From Citrobacter gillenii (GTDB taxonomy: Bacteria; Pseudomonadota; Gammaproteobacteria; Enterobacterales; Enterobacteriaceae), in the NCBI RefSeq assembly GCF_013337685.1, contig NZ_SUQN01000009.1, positions 1 through 64,000 on the forward strand: DNA of 64,000 nucleotides, in the 5' to 3' direction. The notes under the pieces were generated by a model that was given only the letters and a program-made list of their open reading frames with translations, was not told the DNA's origin and searched no databases. A program made the position numbers and the translations under genes. Every line of letters starts with the position of its first letter. Within the stretch, counting starts at the first letter, position 1. This document shows, in pieces, positions 1 to 11,426 of the stretch.

Positions 1-35
1 GCCGCCATAAACTGCCAGGCATCAAACAAGTGAAG

Positions 36-65
36 AAGCCCATCCTGACGGATGGGCTTTTTTGC
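36..65 (+). terminator. rRNA operon terminator (T2-like)
   Basis: A 10-bp GC-rich stem (36-45 pairing with 50-59, loop 46-49) is followed by a T-run. The preceding bases carry the 'actgccaggcatcaaa' motif that repeats the 3' end of 5S rRNA and is typical of the second terminator of enterobacterial rrn operons such as rrnB T1T2. The window therefore starts just after an rRNA operon. E. coli has rrnE a little upstream of metA, which fits. Confidence 0.85.
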
Positions 66-291
66 GTCTGTTGTATGTGAAAGCGGGTGGATAGCCGCGT
101 CAGCGCTTTATCTGTCCAGCGAAAGCCTCTCTTCTGTCCGCGTAAAATGTCCTTTATCCTGCCCGTGAACGACTAAGCATTCTCCTTTTGACTCTTACTG
201 CACTATTCTACAGCGAGTGAGTCGTGAAACTTTCTCACCTTGAGCATGCAGGCTCGACATTCACACGATTCCTGGTTATTGTCAGCTATCT
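66..291. other. Intergenic region between rrn terminator and metA
   Basis: No convincing ORF or RNA gene is seen. In E. coli yjaA and yjaB lie between the rRNA operon and metA; neither is present here. The 3' part should hold the metA promoter, next to the MetJ boxes. Confidence 0.5.
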
Positions 292-323
292 GGATGTCTA
301 AACGTTTAAACGTATGTTGTGAG
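292..323 (+). promoter_or_regulatory. Tandem MetJ operator (met boxes) of metA
   Basis: Successive 8-bp units resembling the met-box consensus AGACGTCT lie head to tail: ggatgtct (292-299), aaacgttt (300-307) and aaacgtat (308-315), with a weaker fourth unit. They end just before the metA ribosome-binding site (gagg, 321-324). MetJ with S-adenosylmethionine binds such arrays and represses metA in E. coli. Confidence 0.8.
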
Positions 324-334
324 GTTATCAGGTT

Positions 335-1264
335 ATGCCAATTCGCGTGCTGGACGAGCTACCCGCCGTCAATTTCTTGCGTGAGGAAAACGTCTTTGTC
401 ATGACGACATCCCGCGCATCCGGTCAGGAAATTCGTCCTCTGAAGGTGCTTATCCTCAACCTGATGCCGAAGAAGATCGAAACGGAAAACCAGTTTCTCC
501 GGTTATTGTCGAACTCACCGCTGCAGGTAGACGTTCAGCTATTACGCATTGATGCCCGCGAGTCGCGCAATACGCCGACGGAGCATCTGAATAACTTTTA
601 CTGTAATTTCGAGGATATTTGCGATCAGAACTTTGATGGACTGATCGTCACCGGGGCACCGTTAGGCCTGGTTGAGTTTAACGATGTGGCCTACTGGCCG
701 CAGATCAAACAGGTACTGGAGTGGGCGAAAGACCACGTCACATCAACATTGTTTGTCTGTTGGGCGGTGCAGGCCGCACTGAATATCCTTTATGGCATCC
801 CCAAGCAAACCCGCAACGACAAGCTTTCAGGTGTATACGAACACCACATCCTTCATCCCCATGCCCTGCTGACACGTGGTTTTGATGATGCCTTCCTTGC
901 ACCGCACTCACGCTATGCTGATTTCCCTGCTGCGTTGATCAGGGATTACACCGATCTTGAGATTTTTGCCGAGACGGAAGAGGGCGATGCCTACCTGTTT
1001 GCCAGTAAAGATAAACGTATTGCGTTCGTGACGGGTCATCCGGAATATGACGCCGATACGCTGGCCGGTGAATATTTTCGTGACGCCGAAGCGGGGTTGA
1101 CCCCGGACGTTCCGTACAACTATTTCCCGCAAGATGACCCACAAAACAAACCTCGGGCAAGCTGGCGTAGCCATGGCAATTTGCTGTTTATTAACTGGCT
1201 CAACTATTACGTCTACCAGATCACGCCATACGATCTGCGCCACATGAATCCAACGCTGGATTAA
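335..1264 (+). CDS. metA: Homoserine O-succinyltransferase
   Basis: MetA transfers the succinyl group of succinyl-CoA to homoserine, the first committed step of methionine synthesis. The 309-residue product matches the family length and is near-identical to E. coli MetA. The catalytic cysteine sits in FVCWAVQAA (about residue 142) and the conserved His and Glu in TGHPEYD (about 235-237). The ATG at 335 is 10 bases behind a gagg ribosome-binding site. It is a monocistronic unit controlled by the MetJ boxes directly upstream and ended by a hairpin terminator at about 1311. In E. coli the protein is feedback-inhibited by methionine and SAM and is heat-labile. Confidence 0.97.
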   Translation: MPIRVLDELPAVNFLREENVFVMTTSRASGQEIRPLKVLILNLMPKKIETENQFLRLLSNSPLQVDVQLLRIDARESRNTPTEHLNNFYCNFEDICDQNFDGLIVTGAPLGLVEFNDVAYWPQIKQVLEWAKDHVTSTLFVCWAVQAALNILYGIPKQTRNDKLSGVYEHHILHPHALLTRGFDDAFLAPHSRYADFPAALIRDYTDLEIFAETEEGDAYLFASKDKRIAFVTGHPEYDADTLAGEYFRDAEAGLTPDVPYNYFPQDDPQNKPRASWRSHGNLLFINWLNYYVYQITPYDLRHMNPTLD

Positions 1265-1308
1265 TCTTCTGTAGCAAACGATTCTTAAGCGTTTCAGCAT
1301 GTTGAATC

Positions 1309-1332
1309 AGGCACCTTCGGGTGCTTTTTTTA
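1309..1332 (+). terminator. Rho-independent terminator of metA
   Basis: Stem gcacc (1311-1315) and ggtgc (1320-1324) closes a stable TTCG tetraloop and is followed by a seven-T run. It lies 50 bases after the metA stop. Confidence 0.85.
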
Positions 1333-1404
1333 TTTCCGAAACGCACCTCACGGTGTGATTAATTTTTATTATGATTGTTATCAATAAGTTAATTGATAAT
1401 TAAA

Positions 1405-1460
1405 TTAAAAATGGAAATTGTTTTTGATTTTGAAATTTAAATGGGTAGTCTTAGTTGTGC
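1405..1460 (+). promoter_or_regulatory. aceBAK control region with IclR operator
   Basis: The AT-rich stretch at 1411-1442 (core ggaaattgtttttgatttt) closely matches the E. coli IclR operator in front of aceB. The same half-site pattern recurs upstream of iclR itself at 7418-7443. The downstream leader to the aceB start is about 90 bases. Confidence 0.7.
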
Positions 1461-1532
1461 TGAACGAAAACCGCACAACGATCCTTCGTTCGCATTGGGG
1501 ATGTGTTTGGATCAATGACGAGGAACTACGCA

Positions 1533-3134
1533 ATGAATCAACAGGCAACAACAACCGATGAGCTGGTTTTTACCAGGCCGCATGGCGAGCAGGAACAGCA
1601 GATTTTGACCGCAGAGGCGGTGGAATTCCTGACCGAATTGGTGACTCGATTTACGCCAAAACGCAATAAACTTCTCGCCGCGCGTATTCAGCAGCAGCAG
1701 GATATTGATGACGGTAAGTTGCCTGATTTTATTTCGGAAACAGCTTCCATTCGTGAAGGTGACTGGAAGATTCGCGGTATTCCTGATGATTTACAGGATC
1801 GTCGCGTGGAAATCACCGGACCCGTTGAACGCAAGATGGTGATTAACGCGCTCAACGCCAACGTTAGAGTCTTTATGGCTGACTTTGAGGATTCACTGGC
1901 TCCCGAGTGGAGTAAAGTGATCGACGGGCAAATCAACCTGCGCGATGCGGTGAACGGTACCATCAGTTACACCAACGAAGCTGGCAAGATATACCAGCTG
2001 AAGCCCGATCCGGCGTTATTGGTTTGTCGCGTACGTGGCTTGCATCTGCCGGAAAAACACGTCACCTGGCGTGAGGAAGCGATTCCCGGCAGTCTGTTCG
2101 ACTTTGCCCTCTATTTCTTCCACAACTACAAAGCCTTGCTGGCTAAAGGCAGTGGTCCTTACTTCTATTTGCCGAAAACGCAGGCCTGGCAAGAAGCGGC
2201 CTGGTGGAGTGAAGTCTTCAGTTATACAGAAGACAGATTTAATCTGCCACGCGGCACGATAAAAGCCACGTTGCTGATCGAAACACTGCCAGCCGTTTTC
2301 CAGATGGATGAGATCCTGCACGCGCTGCGTGACCATATTGTCGGCCTCAACTGCGGTCGTTGGGATTACATTTTCAGCTACATCAAAACCCTCAAGAATC
2401 ACCCGGATCGTGTTCTGCCCGATCGTCAGGTGGTAACGATGGATAAGCCGTTCCTCAGCGCCTACTCGCGTCTGCTGATTAAAACCTGTCATAAACGCGG
2501 TGCTTTTGCGATGGGCGGTATGGCGGCGTTTATCCCCAGCAAAGACGCTGAGCGCAACAATCAGGTGCTGGCAAAAGTTAAAGCGGATAAAGCGCTGGAA
2601 GCCAATAACGGTCATGACGGGACCTGGGTTGCTCACCCTGGACTGGCAGATACCGCAATGGCGATTTTCAACGATGTGCTGGGCAACAACAAAAATCAGC
2701 TGTTTGTCACCCGAGAAGAGGATGCGCCGATTACTGCAGAACAACTGCTGGCTCCGTGCGAAGGGGAACGTACTGAAGAAGGCATGCGCGCCAATATTCG
2801 CGTTGCCGTGCAGTACATCGAAGCGTGGATCTCTGGCAACGGTTGCGTACCGATTTATGGCCTGATGGAAGATGCGGCAACTGCCGAAATCTCCCGTACC
2901 TCCATCTGGCAGTGGATCCACCATCAGAAAACCCTCAGCAACGGTAAGCCGGTGACCAAACCGCTGTTCCGTCAGATGCTGGCCGAAGAAATGCGGGTGA
3001 TTCAGGACGAGCTGGGTGAACACCGCTACAGCAGCGGGCGCTTTGATGACGCCGCACGCCTGATGGAGCAAATCACCACCTCTGACGAACTGATCGACTT
3101 CCTTACCTTGCCAGGCTACCGCTTACTGGCTTAA
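1533..3134 (+). CDS. aceB: Malate synthase A
   Basis: AceB condenses glyoxylate with acetyl-CoA to give malate, the second step of the glyoxylate bypass. The 533-residue product has the malate synthase signature RDHIVGLNCGRWDYIF (about residues 265-280) and the active-site arginine in VCRVRGLH. I chose the ATG at 1533 because it gives the E. coli N-terminus and length and sits 7 bases behind an aggaa ribosome-binding site; an in-frame start at 1503 would add 10 unconserved residues. It is the first gene of aceBAK, needed for growth on acetate or fatty acids, and is repressed by IclR. Confidence 0.97.
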   Translation: MNQQATTTDELVFTRPHGEQEQQILTAEAVEFLTELVTRFTPKRNKLLAARIQQQQDIDDGKLPDFISETASIREGDWKIRGIPDDLQDRRVEITGPVERKMVINALNANVRVFMADFEDSLAPEWSKVIDGQINLRDAVNGTISYTNEAGKIYQLKPDPALLVCRVRGLHLPEKHVTWREEAIPGSLFDFALYFFHNYKALLAKGSGPYFYLPKTQAWQEAAWWSEVFSYTEDRFNLPRGTIKATLLIETLPAVFQMDEILHALRDHIVGLNCGRWDYIFSYIKTLKNHPDRVLPDRQVVTMDKPFLSAYSRLLIKTCHKRGAFAMGGMAAFIPSKDAERNNQVLAKVKADKALEANNGHDGTWVAHPGLADTAMAIFNDVLGNNKNQLFVTREEDAPITAEQLLAPCEGERTEEGMRANIRVAVQYIEAWISGNGCVPIYGLMEDAATAEISRTSIWQWIHHQKTLSNGKPVTKPLFRQMLAEEMRVIQDELGEHRYSSGRFDDAARLMEQITTSDELIDFLTLPGYRLLA

Positions 3135-3171
3135 CAGCCCAGGCTATTTTGTTCGCCATTTTAGCCCCGGG

Positions 3172-3223
3172 CAGTGCTCAAAATCCTCACGTACTATAAG
3201 TACGCTCCGGTTTTTGCGCGCTG
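3172..3223. repeat. 52-bp imperfect palindrome between aceB and aceA
   Basis: The left arm (from cagtgctcaaaa) and right arm (ending ttttgcgcgctg) are inverted copies meeting at cgtactataagtacg, so the transcript would fold into one long hairpin. The aceB-aceA gap is 156 bases here, longer than I recall for E. coli. It looks like a dispersed intergenic repeat and could act as an mRNA-stabilising or attenuating structure. Confidence 0.6.
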
Positions 3224-3290
3224 GCCGTGACCAAACTGCCTTCACCAATAACGCCTGGGAAGCCAGGAGAATAATATGGAGCATCTGCAC

Positions 3291-4595
3291 ATGAAAACCC
3301 GTACCCAACAAATCGAAGACTTACAGAAAGAATGGACACAACCACGCTGGGAAGGCATTACCCGCCCGTACAGCGCGGAGGAAGTGGTGAAGTTACGTGG
3401 CTCGGTCAACCCGGAATGTACGCTGGCGCAGCTTGGCGCAGCGAAAATGTGGCGTTTGCTGCACGGCGGATCGAAGAAAGGTTATATCAACAGCCTCGGT
3501 GCACTGACTGGTGGTCAGGCGCTGCAACAGGCGAAAGCCGGTATTGAAGCGGTCTACCTTTCCGGGTGGCAGGTGGCGGCAGACGCCAACCTGGCCTCCA
3601 GCATGTACCCGGATCAATCGCTATACCCGGCTAACTCTGTGCCCGCCGTGGTGGATCGGATCAACAACACCTTCCGTCGGGCGGATCAGATCCAATGGTC
3701 AACCGGCATTGAGCCAACCGATCCGCGCTATGTGGATTACTTCCTGCCGATCGTTGCCGATGCCGAAGCCGGTTTTGGCGGTGTCCTGAACGCGTTTGAA
3801 TTGATGAAGTCGATGATTGAAGCCGGTGCAGCGGCGGTTCACTTCGAAGATCAGCTCGCCTCGGTGAAAAAATGCGGTCACATGGGCGGCAAGGTGCTGG
3901 TACCGACTCAGGAAGCTATCCAGAAACTGGTGGCGGCCCGTCTGGCGGCAGACGTGATGGGCGTCCCGACGCTGGTTATTGCCCGTACCGATGCTGACGC
4001 AGCGGATTTGATTACCTCTGACTGCGACCCTTACGACAGCGAGTTCATTACCGGCGAGCGCACCAGCGAAGGGTTCTACCGTACCCATGCGGGTATTGAG
4101 CAGGCGATCAGTCGCGGACTGGCCTACGCCCCGTATGCTGACCTGGTGTGGTGCGAAACCTCCACACCGGATCTCGAACTGGCGCGCCGCTTTGCCGATG
4201 CTATCCATGCTAAATATCCGGGCAAACTGCTGGCCTACAACTGTTCGCCGTCGTTTAACTGGCAGAAGAACCTGGATGACAAAACCATTGCCAGCTTCCA
4301 GCAACAGCTGTCCGATATGGGTTATAAATATCAGTTCATTACCCTGGCGGGTATCCACAGTATGTGGTTCAACATGTTTGACCTCGCGCGTTCCTATGCA
4401 CAGGGCGAAGGTATGCGCCACTACGTTGAGAAAGTTCAGCAGCCAGAATTTGCGGCGGCGAAAGATGGCTACACCTTCGTATCCCACCAGCAGGAAGTGG
4501 GTACCGGTTATTTCGACAAAGTGACGACCATCATTCAGGGGGGCGCGTCATCCGTTACTGCGCTGACCGGGTCTACTGAAGAATCACAGTTCTGA
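3291..4595 (+). CDS. aceA: Isocitrate lyase
   Basis: AceA splits isocitrate into glyoxylate and succinate, the first step of the glyoxylate bypass. The 434-residue product has the isocitrate lyase signature KKCGHMGGK with the catalytic cysteine near residue 195. The start is not certain. ATG 3291 gives the E. coli N-terminus MKTRTQQIE and has ggag 9 bases upstream. An in-frame ATG at 3276 (adding MEHLH) is 6 bases behind a stronger aggag at 3265-3269. It is the middle gene of aceBAK. Confidence 0.96.
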   Translation: MKTRTQQIEDLQKEWTQPRWEGITRPYSAEEVVKLRGSVNPECTLAQLGAAKMWRLLHGGSKKGYINSLGALTGGQALQQAKAGIEAVYLSGWQVAADANLASSMYPDQSLYPANSVPAVVDRINNTFRRADQIQWSTGIEPTDPRYVDYFLPIVADAEAGFGGVLNAFELMKSMIEAGAAAVHFEDQLASVKKCGHMGGKVLVPTQEAIQKLVAARLAADVMGVPTLVIARTDADAADLITSDCDPYDSEFITGERTSEGFYRTHAGIEQAISRGLAYAPYADLVWCETSTPDLELARRFADAIHAKYPGKLLAYNCSPSFNWQKNLDDKTIASFQQQLSDMGYKYQFITLAGIHSMWFNMFDLARSYAQGEGMRHYVEKVQQPEFAAAKDGYTFVSHQQEVGTGYFDKVTTIIQGGASSVTALTGSTEESQF

Positions 4596-4603
4596 TCGAC
4601 CTG

Positions 4604-4676
4604 ATGCCCGGTGGCGTAATGCTTACCGGGCCTACAGTTCTGTGTAGGCCGGATACGCGAATGCGCCATCCGGCAT
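4604..4676. repeat. BIME: two inverted REP sequences between aceA and aceK
   Basis: Two REP units in opposite orientation (4605-4636 with cccggtggcg...taccgggcctac, and 4642-4675 with gtaggccggat...atccggca). REPs at this junction are known in E. coli, where they are thought to help keep aceK expression far below aceBA. Confidence 0.9.
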
Positions 4677-4693
4677 TATTCGATTCTGAATGA

Positions 4694-6510
<1,817 letters not shown>

Positions 6511-6530
6511 ATCATCCCAACCTTGGATAG

Positions 6531-6562
6531 CAGGCCGGGCCAGGCGTAGCTGCCACCCGGCA
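6531..6562. repeat. Diverged single REP between aceK and iclR
   Basis: The segment caggccgggccaggcgtag to cacccggca keeps the REP stem arms with changed loop bases. It lies just downstream of both convergent genes aceK and iclR. In E. coli arpA occupies this interval; it is absent here. Confidence 0.6.
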
Positions 6563-6570
6563 GTCCCATC

Positions 6571-7395
6571 TTACCGAATCCCACCGTATGCCAGTGTGAC
6601 CTCTTTGGCCGCTTTGATTGCCATCGCACCGAACTCGGTGACGCGGTCGTCGGTAATGCGGGAGATCGGGCCGGAGATCGAAATGGCGGCGAACGGTTCG
6701 CGATGTTCGTCGTAAATGCATGACGCCACACAGCGCAGGCCCAGCGCATGTTCTTCATCATCAAACGAATAACCGCGCTTACGGGTCTGGGCGAGATCTT
6801 CTTTCAGATGCACCGGCGAGACAAGCGTGGCGTGGGTATACGCGTGCAGGCCTTTGCGGTGCAGCAGGCTGGTAACTTGTTCTTCGCTGAGTTGCGCCAG
6901 GAACGCTTTCCCCGCGCCAGAGGCGTGCATCGGCAGTTTGCCACCGATAGGGGCAGACATTCTCATCAGCTGTGTGCACTGTACCTGATCAATGATAATC
7001 GCCTGATGGTCGCTGTGATCCAACACCGCCAGGTTCACTGTTTCACCGGAATCTTCCATCAGCTTGCGCAGTATCGGGTGGACGATCGCCAGCAGGTTGC
7101 GGCTTTGCAGGAAGCTACTGCCGACGATAAACGCATGGGCGCCCACGGCCCAGTGTCCTAAGTCACCCACCTGACGCACAAAACCCTGCTGCTGCATGGT
7201 GGTCAATAAACGGTGCGTGGTGGAATTGGGCAGACCGGCCTGCTGCGCCAGCTCGGTCAGCGCTACGCTGCCGTTAGATTCCGCAATCCATTCCAGCAGC
7301 TTCAGACCTCGGGTCAAAGACTGAACCTGCCCGGTTGCAGGCGTAGTTGTGGCGGCGGGTTTTCTACCGCGTTTCGCGGGGACAGTGGCAACCAT
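6571..7395 (-). CDS. iclR: Transcriptional repressor IclR of the acetate operon
   Basis: IclR represses aceBAK and its own gene; glyoxylate and pyruvate modulate its binding. The 274-residue length equals E. coli IclR. A basic N-terminal tail (AKRGRKPA) is followed by a winged helix-turn-helix (about 25-85, with GLPNSTTHRLLTTMQQQGFV as recognition region) and the C-terminal effector-binding domain with GGKLPMHASGAGKAFLA and GYSFDDEEHALGLRC. It is transcribed toward aceK and diverges from metH. A ggag ribosome-binding site precedes the ATG, and an IclR-like operator lies upstream at 7418-7443. Confidence 0.97.
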   Translation of the reverse strand: MVATVPAKRGRKPAATTTPATGQVQSLTRGLKLLEWIAESNGSVALTELAQQAGLPNSTTHRLLTTMQQQGFVRQVGDLGHWAVGAHAFIVGSSFLQSRNLLAIVHPILRKLMEDSGETVNLAVLDHSDHQAIIIDQVQCTQLMRMSAPIGGKLPMHASGAGKAFLAQLSEEQVTSLLHRKGLHAYTHATLVSPVHLKEDLAQTRKRGYSFDDEEHALGLRCVASCIYDEHREPFAAISISGPISRITDDRVTEFGAMAIKAAKEVTLAYGGIR

Positions 7396-7417
7396 GGCAG
7401 ACTCCTTTTCTGTATCG

Positions 7418-7443
7418 TGGAAATCATTTTCGTTTTATTCAAT
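7418..7443 (-). promoter_or_regulatory. Probable IclR autoregulatory operator
   Basis: The sequence tggaaatcattttcgtttta resembles the IclR box before aceB (tggaaattgtttttgatttt) and lies 23 bases upstream of iclR. IclR autoregulation is established in E. coli. Confidence 0.6.
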
Positions 7444-7483
7444 TATAATGCAAGAGTTCCTGTACTGATCGGATGAGTGAAGC

Positions 7484-7496
7484 TGAACATGTCTCA
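7484..7496 (+). promoter_or_regulatory. Probable MetR binding site upstream of metH
   Basis: The sequence tgaacatgtctca matches the MetR consensus TGAANNTNNTTCA with one mismatch. It lies about 95 bases upstream of the metH start, in keeping with MetR activation of metH in E. coli and Salmonella. Confidence 0.55.
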
Positions 7497-7590
7497 TGTT
7501 GGTCGTTGTTTGCTTTTCCACCTCACTGGTTTATGCCAGTATGCTTTGTTGGCCTTTTTTCGGTCTGGTTGAGCGTTGTCGGGAGTGAGT

Positions 7591-10500
7591 GTGAGCAGCA
7601 AAGTTGAACAATTACGTCAGCAGTTAAAAGAACGTATTCTGGTGCTGGACGGCGGTATGGGCACCATGATCCAGGGTTATCGTTTGAGTGAAGACGATTT
7701 CCGCGGCCAACGCTTTGCCGACTGGCCGAGCGATCTGAAAGGCAACAACGACCTGTTGGTGCTGAGCAAGCCGGAGGTTATCACCGCGATTCATCATGCC
7801 TACTTTGAAGCGGGCGCGGATATCATTGAAACCAACACCTTCAACTCGACGACTATCGCCATGGCGGATTACCAGATGGAATCCCTGTCGGCGGAAATCA
7901 ACTTCACCGCGGCAAAACTGGCGCGCGCCTGCGCCGACGAATGGACAGCGCGTACGCCGGATAAACCGCGCTATGTCGCGGGTGTTCTCGGTCCGACTAA
8001 CCGCACCGCGTCTATCTCACCGGACGTCAACGATCCCGCCTACCGCAATATTACTTTTGATCAGCTGGTGGCCGCGTATCGTGAATCCACTAAAGCGCTG
8101 GTGGAAGGCGGTAGCGACCTGATCCTGATCGAAACCGTTTTTGACACGCTTAATGCCAAAGCCGCTATTTTTGCGGTAAAAACCGAATTTGAAGCCCTGG
8201 GCGTTGAGCTGCCGATTATGATCTCCGGCACCATCACCGACGCTTCCGGGCGTACGCTCTCCGGGCAGACCACCGAAGCCTTCTATAACGCACTGCGCCA
8301 TGCTGACGCGCTGACCTTCGGCCTCAACTGTGCGTTAGGCCCGGACGAGCTGCGCCAGTACGTACAGGAACTGTCGCGGATTGCCGACTGCTATGTCACC
8401 GCGCACCCGAACGCCGGTTTGCCAAATGCCTTCGGCGAATACGATCTCGACGCTGACACCATGGCGAAGCAAATCCGCGAATGGGCTGAAGCGGGTTTCC
8501 TGAACATCGTCGGCGGCTGCTGCGGCACCACGCCGGAACATATTGCCGCCATGAGCCGTGCGGTTGAAGGTTTACCGCCGCGTCAACTGCCGGAACTGCC
8601 GGTTGCCTGCCGTCTTTCAGGCCTTGAGCCGCTGAACATTGGTGATGACAGCCTGTTTGTTAACGTCGGTGAACGTACTAACGTCACCGGCTCTGCCAAA
8701 TTTAAGCGACTGATTAAAGAAGAAAAATACAGCGAAGCGCTGGATGTTGCCCGCCAACAGGTGGAAAGCGGCGCGCAGATTATCGATATCAACATGGATG
8801 AGGGGATGCTTGACGCCGAGGCGGCGATGGTGCGTTTCCTCAACCTGATCGCCGGTGAACCGGATATTGCTCGCGTACCGATCATGATCGACTCCTCGAA
8901 ATGGGACGTCATTGAAAAAGGGCTGAAGTGCATTCAGGGTAAGGGCATCGTTAACTCCATCTCGATGAAAGAGGGCGTTGAGCCGTTTATCCACCATGCC
9001 AAACTGGTCCGTCGCTACGGTGCTGCCGTGGTGGTAATGGCCTTTGATGAACAGGGCCAGGCCGACACCCGCGCGCGTAAAATTGAGATTTGCCGCCGGG
9101 CGTACAAAATTCTCACCGAAGAAGTGGGCTTCCCGCCGGAAGACATTATCTTTGACCCGAACATCTTTGCCGTCGCGACCGGCATCGAAGAGCACAACAA
9201 CTACGCGCAGGACTTTATCGGTGCCTGTGAAGACATCAAACGCGAACTACCGCATGCGCTAATCTCCGGTGGTGTCTCCAACGTGTCGTTCTCGTTCCGT
9301 GGCAATGACCCGGTGCGTGAAGCGATCCACGCAGTGTTCCTGTACTACGCCATTCGCAATGGCATGGACATGGGCATTGTGAACGCTGGTCAGCTGGCGA
9401 TTTATGACGATCTGCCTGCTGAACTGCGCGATGCGGTTGAAGACGTGATCCTCAACCGCCGCGATGACGGTACCGAACGCCTGCTGGAGCTGGCAGAGAA
9501 ATATCGCGGCAGCAAAACTGATGAAACGGCCAATACGCAACTGGCAGAATGGCGCAGCTGGGACGTGAAAAAACGCCTGGAATACTCGCTGGTGAAAGGC
9601 ATTACCGAGTTTATCGAGCAGGATACCGAAGAAGCCCGTCAGCAGGCTGCGCGCCCGATTGAGGTTATCGAAGGGCCGCTGATGGACGGCATGAACGTGG
9701 TTGGTGACCTGTTCAGCGACGGTAAAATGTTCCTGCCGCAGGTGGTGAAGTCTGCTCGCGTGATGAAGCAGGCGGTGGCCTACCTTGAACCGTACATTGA
9801 AGCCAGCAAAGAGAAAGGCTCCAGCAACGGCAAGATGGTGATCGCCACCGTCAAGGGCGACGTGCACGACATCGGTAAAAACATCGTTGGTGTGGTGCTG
9901 CAGTGTAACAACTACGAAATTATCGATCTTGGCGTGATGGTGCCGGCAGAGAAAATCCTGCGCACCGCACGCGAAGTGAATGCTGACCTGATTGGTCTTT
10001 CCGGGCTGATCACCCCGTCGCTGGACGAAATGGTTAACGTGGCGAAAGAGATGGAGCGCCAGGGCTTTACTATTCCGCTGCTGATTGGCGGCGCGACCAC
10101 CTCAAAAGCGCACACGGCGGTGAAAATCGAGCAGAACTACAGCGGCCCGACGGTCTATGTGCAGAACGCCTCGCGCACCGTCGGCGTGGTGGCTGCGTTG
10201 TTATCTGATACCCAGCACGATGATTTTGTCGCCCGCACGCGTAAAGAGTACGAAACTGTGCGTATTCAACATGCGCGTAAAAAACCGCGTACCCCGCCGG
10301 TGACGCTGGAGGCCGCGCGTGATAACGACCTGGCCTTCGACTGGGAAAACTATACCCCGCCGGTGGCGCACCGCCTGGGCGTGCAGGAAGTTGAAGCCAG
10401 CATTGAAACGCTGCGCAACTACATCGACTGGACACCGTTCTTTATGACCTGGTCACTGGCCGGGAAATATCCGCGCATTCTGGAAGATGAGGTGGTGGGT

Positions 10501-11274
10501 GAAGAGGCTAAACGCCTGTTCAAAGATGCCAACGACATGTTGGATAAATTGAGCGCCGAGAAAACCCTGAACCCGCGTGGTGTCGTTGGCCTGTTCCCGG
10601 CTAACCGCGTAGGTGATGACATTGAGATCTACCGGGATGAAACGCGGACGCACGTCCTGACCGTCAGCCACCATCTGCGTCAGCAGACGGAGAAGGTTGG
10701 TTTTGCTAACTACTGCCTGTCTGACTTTGTGGCACCGAAAACCTCCGGCAAAGCGGATTACATTGGCGCTTTCGCCGTCACCGGCGGCCTGGAAGAAGAC
10801 ACGCTGGCTGACGCGTTCGACGCACAGCATGATGATTACAATAAAATCATGGTGAAAGCGATTGCCGATCGTCTGGCGGAAGCCTTCGCTGAATATCTGC
10901 ATGAACGGGTGCGTAAAGTTTACTGGGGATATGCGGCGAACGAGAACCTCAGCAATGACGAACTGATCCGCGAGAACTATCAAGGTATTCGTCCGGCTCC
11001 GGGCTATCCGGCGTGCCCTGAGCACACCGAGAAGGCGACCATCTGGGAACTGCTGGATGTAGAAACGCACACCGGTATGAAACTCACTGAATCTTTTGCC
11101 ATGTGGCCTGGTGCATCGGTTTCCGGTTGGTACTTCAGTCATCCTGACAGCAAGTACTACGCCGTCGCACAAATTCAACGCGATCAGGTTGAAGATTATG
11201 CCTTCCGTAAAGGCATGAGCGTGGCAGAAGTTGAGCGCTGGTTAGCGCCTAACTTAGGCTACGACGCCGACTGA
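7591..11274 (+). CDS. metH: Cobalamin-dependent methionine synthase
   Basis: MetH moves a methyl group from 5-methyltetrahydrofolate to homocysteine through cobalamin. The GTG at 7591 gives 1227 residues, the E. coli length and N-terminus (MSSKVEQL), 5 bases after a gggag ribosome-binding site; an upstream in-frame TTG at 7576 is unlikely. The domains run in order: homocysteine-binding barrel with zinc cysteines (GLNCALG about 247 and GGCCGTT about 310), pterin-binding barrel (about 355-615), cobalamin cap and Rossmann domain with the lower-ligand motif [11 protein letters not shown] (His about 759), and the AdoMet reactivation domain (about 900-1227) with [12 protein letters not shown]. All key motifs are intact. 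Confidence 0.97.
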   Translation: MSSKVEQLRQQLKERILVLDGGMGTMIQGYRLSEDDFRGQRFADWPSDLKGNNDLLVLSKPEVITAIHHAYFEAGADIIETNTFNSTTIAMADYQMESLSAEINFTAAKLARACADEWTARTPDKPRYVAGVLGPTNRTASISPDVNDPAYRNITFDQLVAAYRESTKALVEGGSDLILIETVFDTLNAKAAIFAVKTEFEALGVELPIMISGTITDASGRTLSGQTTEAFYNALRHADALTFGLNCALGPDELRQYVQELSRIADCYVTAHPNAGLPNAFGEYDLDADTMAKQIREWAEAGFLNIVGGCCGTTPEHIAAMSRAVEGLPPRQLPELPVACRLSGLEPLNIGDDSLFVNVGERTNVTGSAKFKRLIKEEKYSEALDVARQQVESGAQIIDINMDEGMLDAEAAMVRFLNLIAGEPDIARVPIMIDSSKWDVIEKGLKCIQGKGIVNSISMKEGVEPFIHHAKLVRRYGAAVVVMAFDEQGQADTRARKIEICRRAYKILTEEVGFPPEDIIFDPNIFAVATGIEEHNNYAQDFIGACEDIKRELPHALISGGVSNVSFSFRGNDPVREAIHAVFLYYAIRNGMDMGIVNAGQLAIYDDLPAELRDAVEDVILNRRDDGTERLLELAEKYRGSKTDETANTQLAEWRSWDVKKRLEYSLVKGITEFIEQDTEEARQQAARPIEVIEGPLMDGMNVVGDLFSDGKMFLPQVVKSARVMKQAVAYLEPYIEASKEKGSSNGKMVIATVKGDVHDIGKNIVGVVLQCNNYEIIDLGVMVPAEKILRTAREVNADLIGLSGLITPSLDEMVNVAKEMERQGFTIPLLIGGATTSKAHTAVKIEQNYSGPTVYVQNASRTVGVVAALLSDTQHDDFVARTRKEYETVRIQHARKKPRTPPVTLEAARDNDLAFDWENYTPPVAHRLGVQEVEASIETLRNYIDWTPFFMTWSLAGKYPRILEDEVVGEEAKRLFKDANDMLDKLSAEKTLNPRGVVGLFPANRVGDDIEIYRDETRTHVLTVSHHLRQQTEKVGFANYCLSDFVAPKTSGKADYIGAFAVTGGLEEDTLADAFDAQHDDYNKIMVKAIADRLAEAFAEYLHERVRKVYWGYAANENLSNDELIRENYQGIRPAPGYPACPEHTEKATIWELLDVETHTGMKLTESFAMWPGASVSGWYFSHPDSKYYAVAQIQRDQVEDYAFRKGMSVAEVERWLAPNLGYDAD

Positions 11275-11305
11275 TTCACAAAACTGTTATCTTTCTTTAC
11301 AACAA

Positions 11306-11336
11306 ACAGGGCGCTCAATGAGTGCCCTGTCTCTTT
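11306..11336 (+). terminator. Terminator after metH
   Basis: A 10-bp stem with one G-U pair (11306-11315 with 11321-11330) is followed by ctctttatta. The T-run is broken, so termination may be partial. Confidence 0.6.
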
Positions 11337-11426
11337 ATTACGTTTAAACCCTTATACTGAAGGGAACTTGTGCGCGTTGGTGTCATGAGCCTCAGGAGCA
11401 TATAACGATAAGGAGAACCTGATTCC

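Noticed and set aside
2016-3071. 351-codon minus-strand ORF opposite aceB
   Set aside because: It lies wholly within aceB in the complementary frame, has no family features, and aceB is unquestionable.
3699-4487. 262-codon minus-strand ORF opposite aceA
   Set aside because: A shadow of the aceA reading frame with low-complexity, non-protein-like composition.
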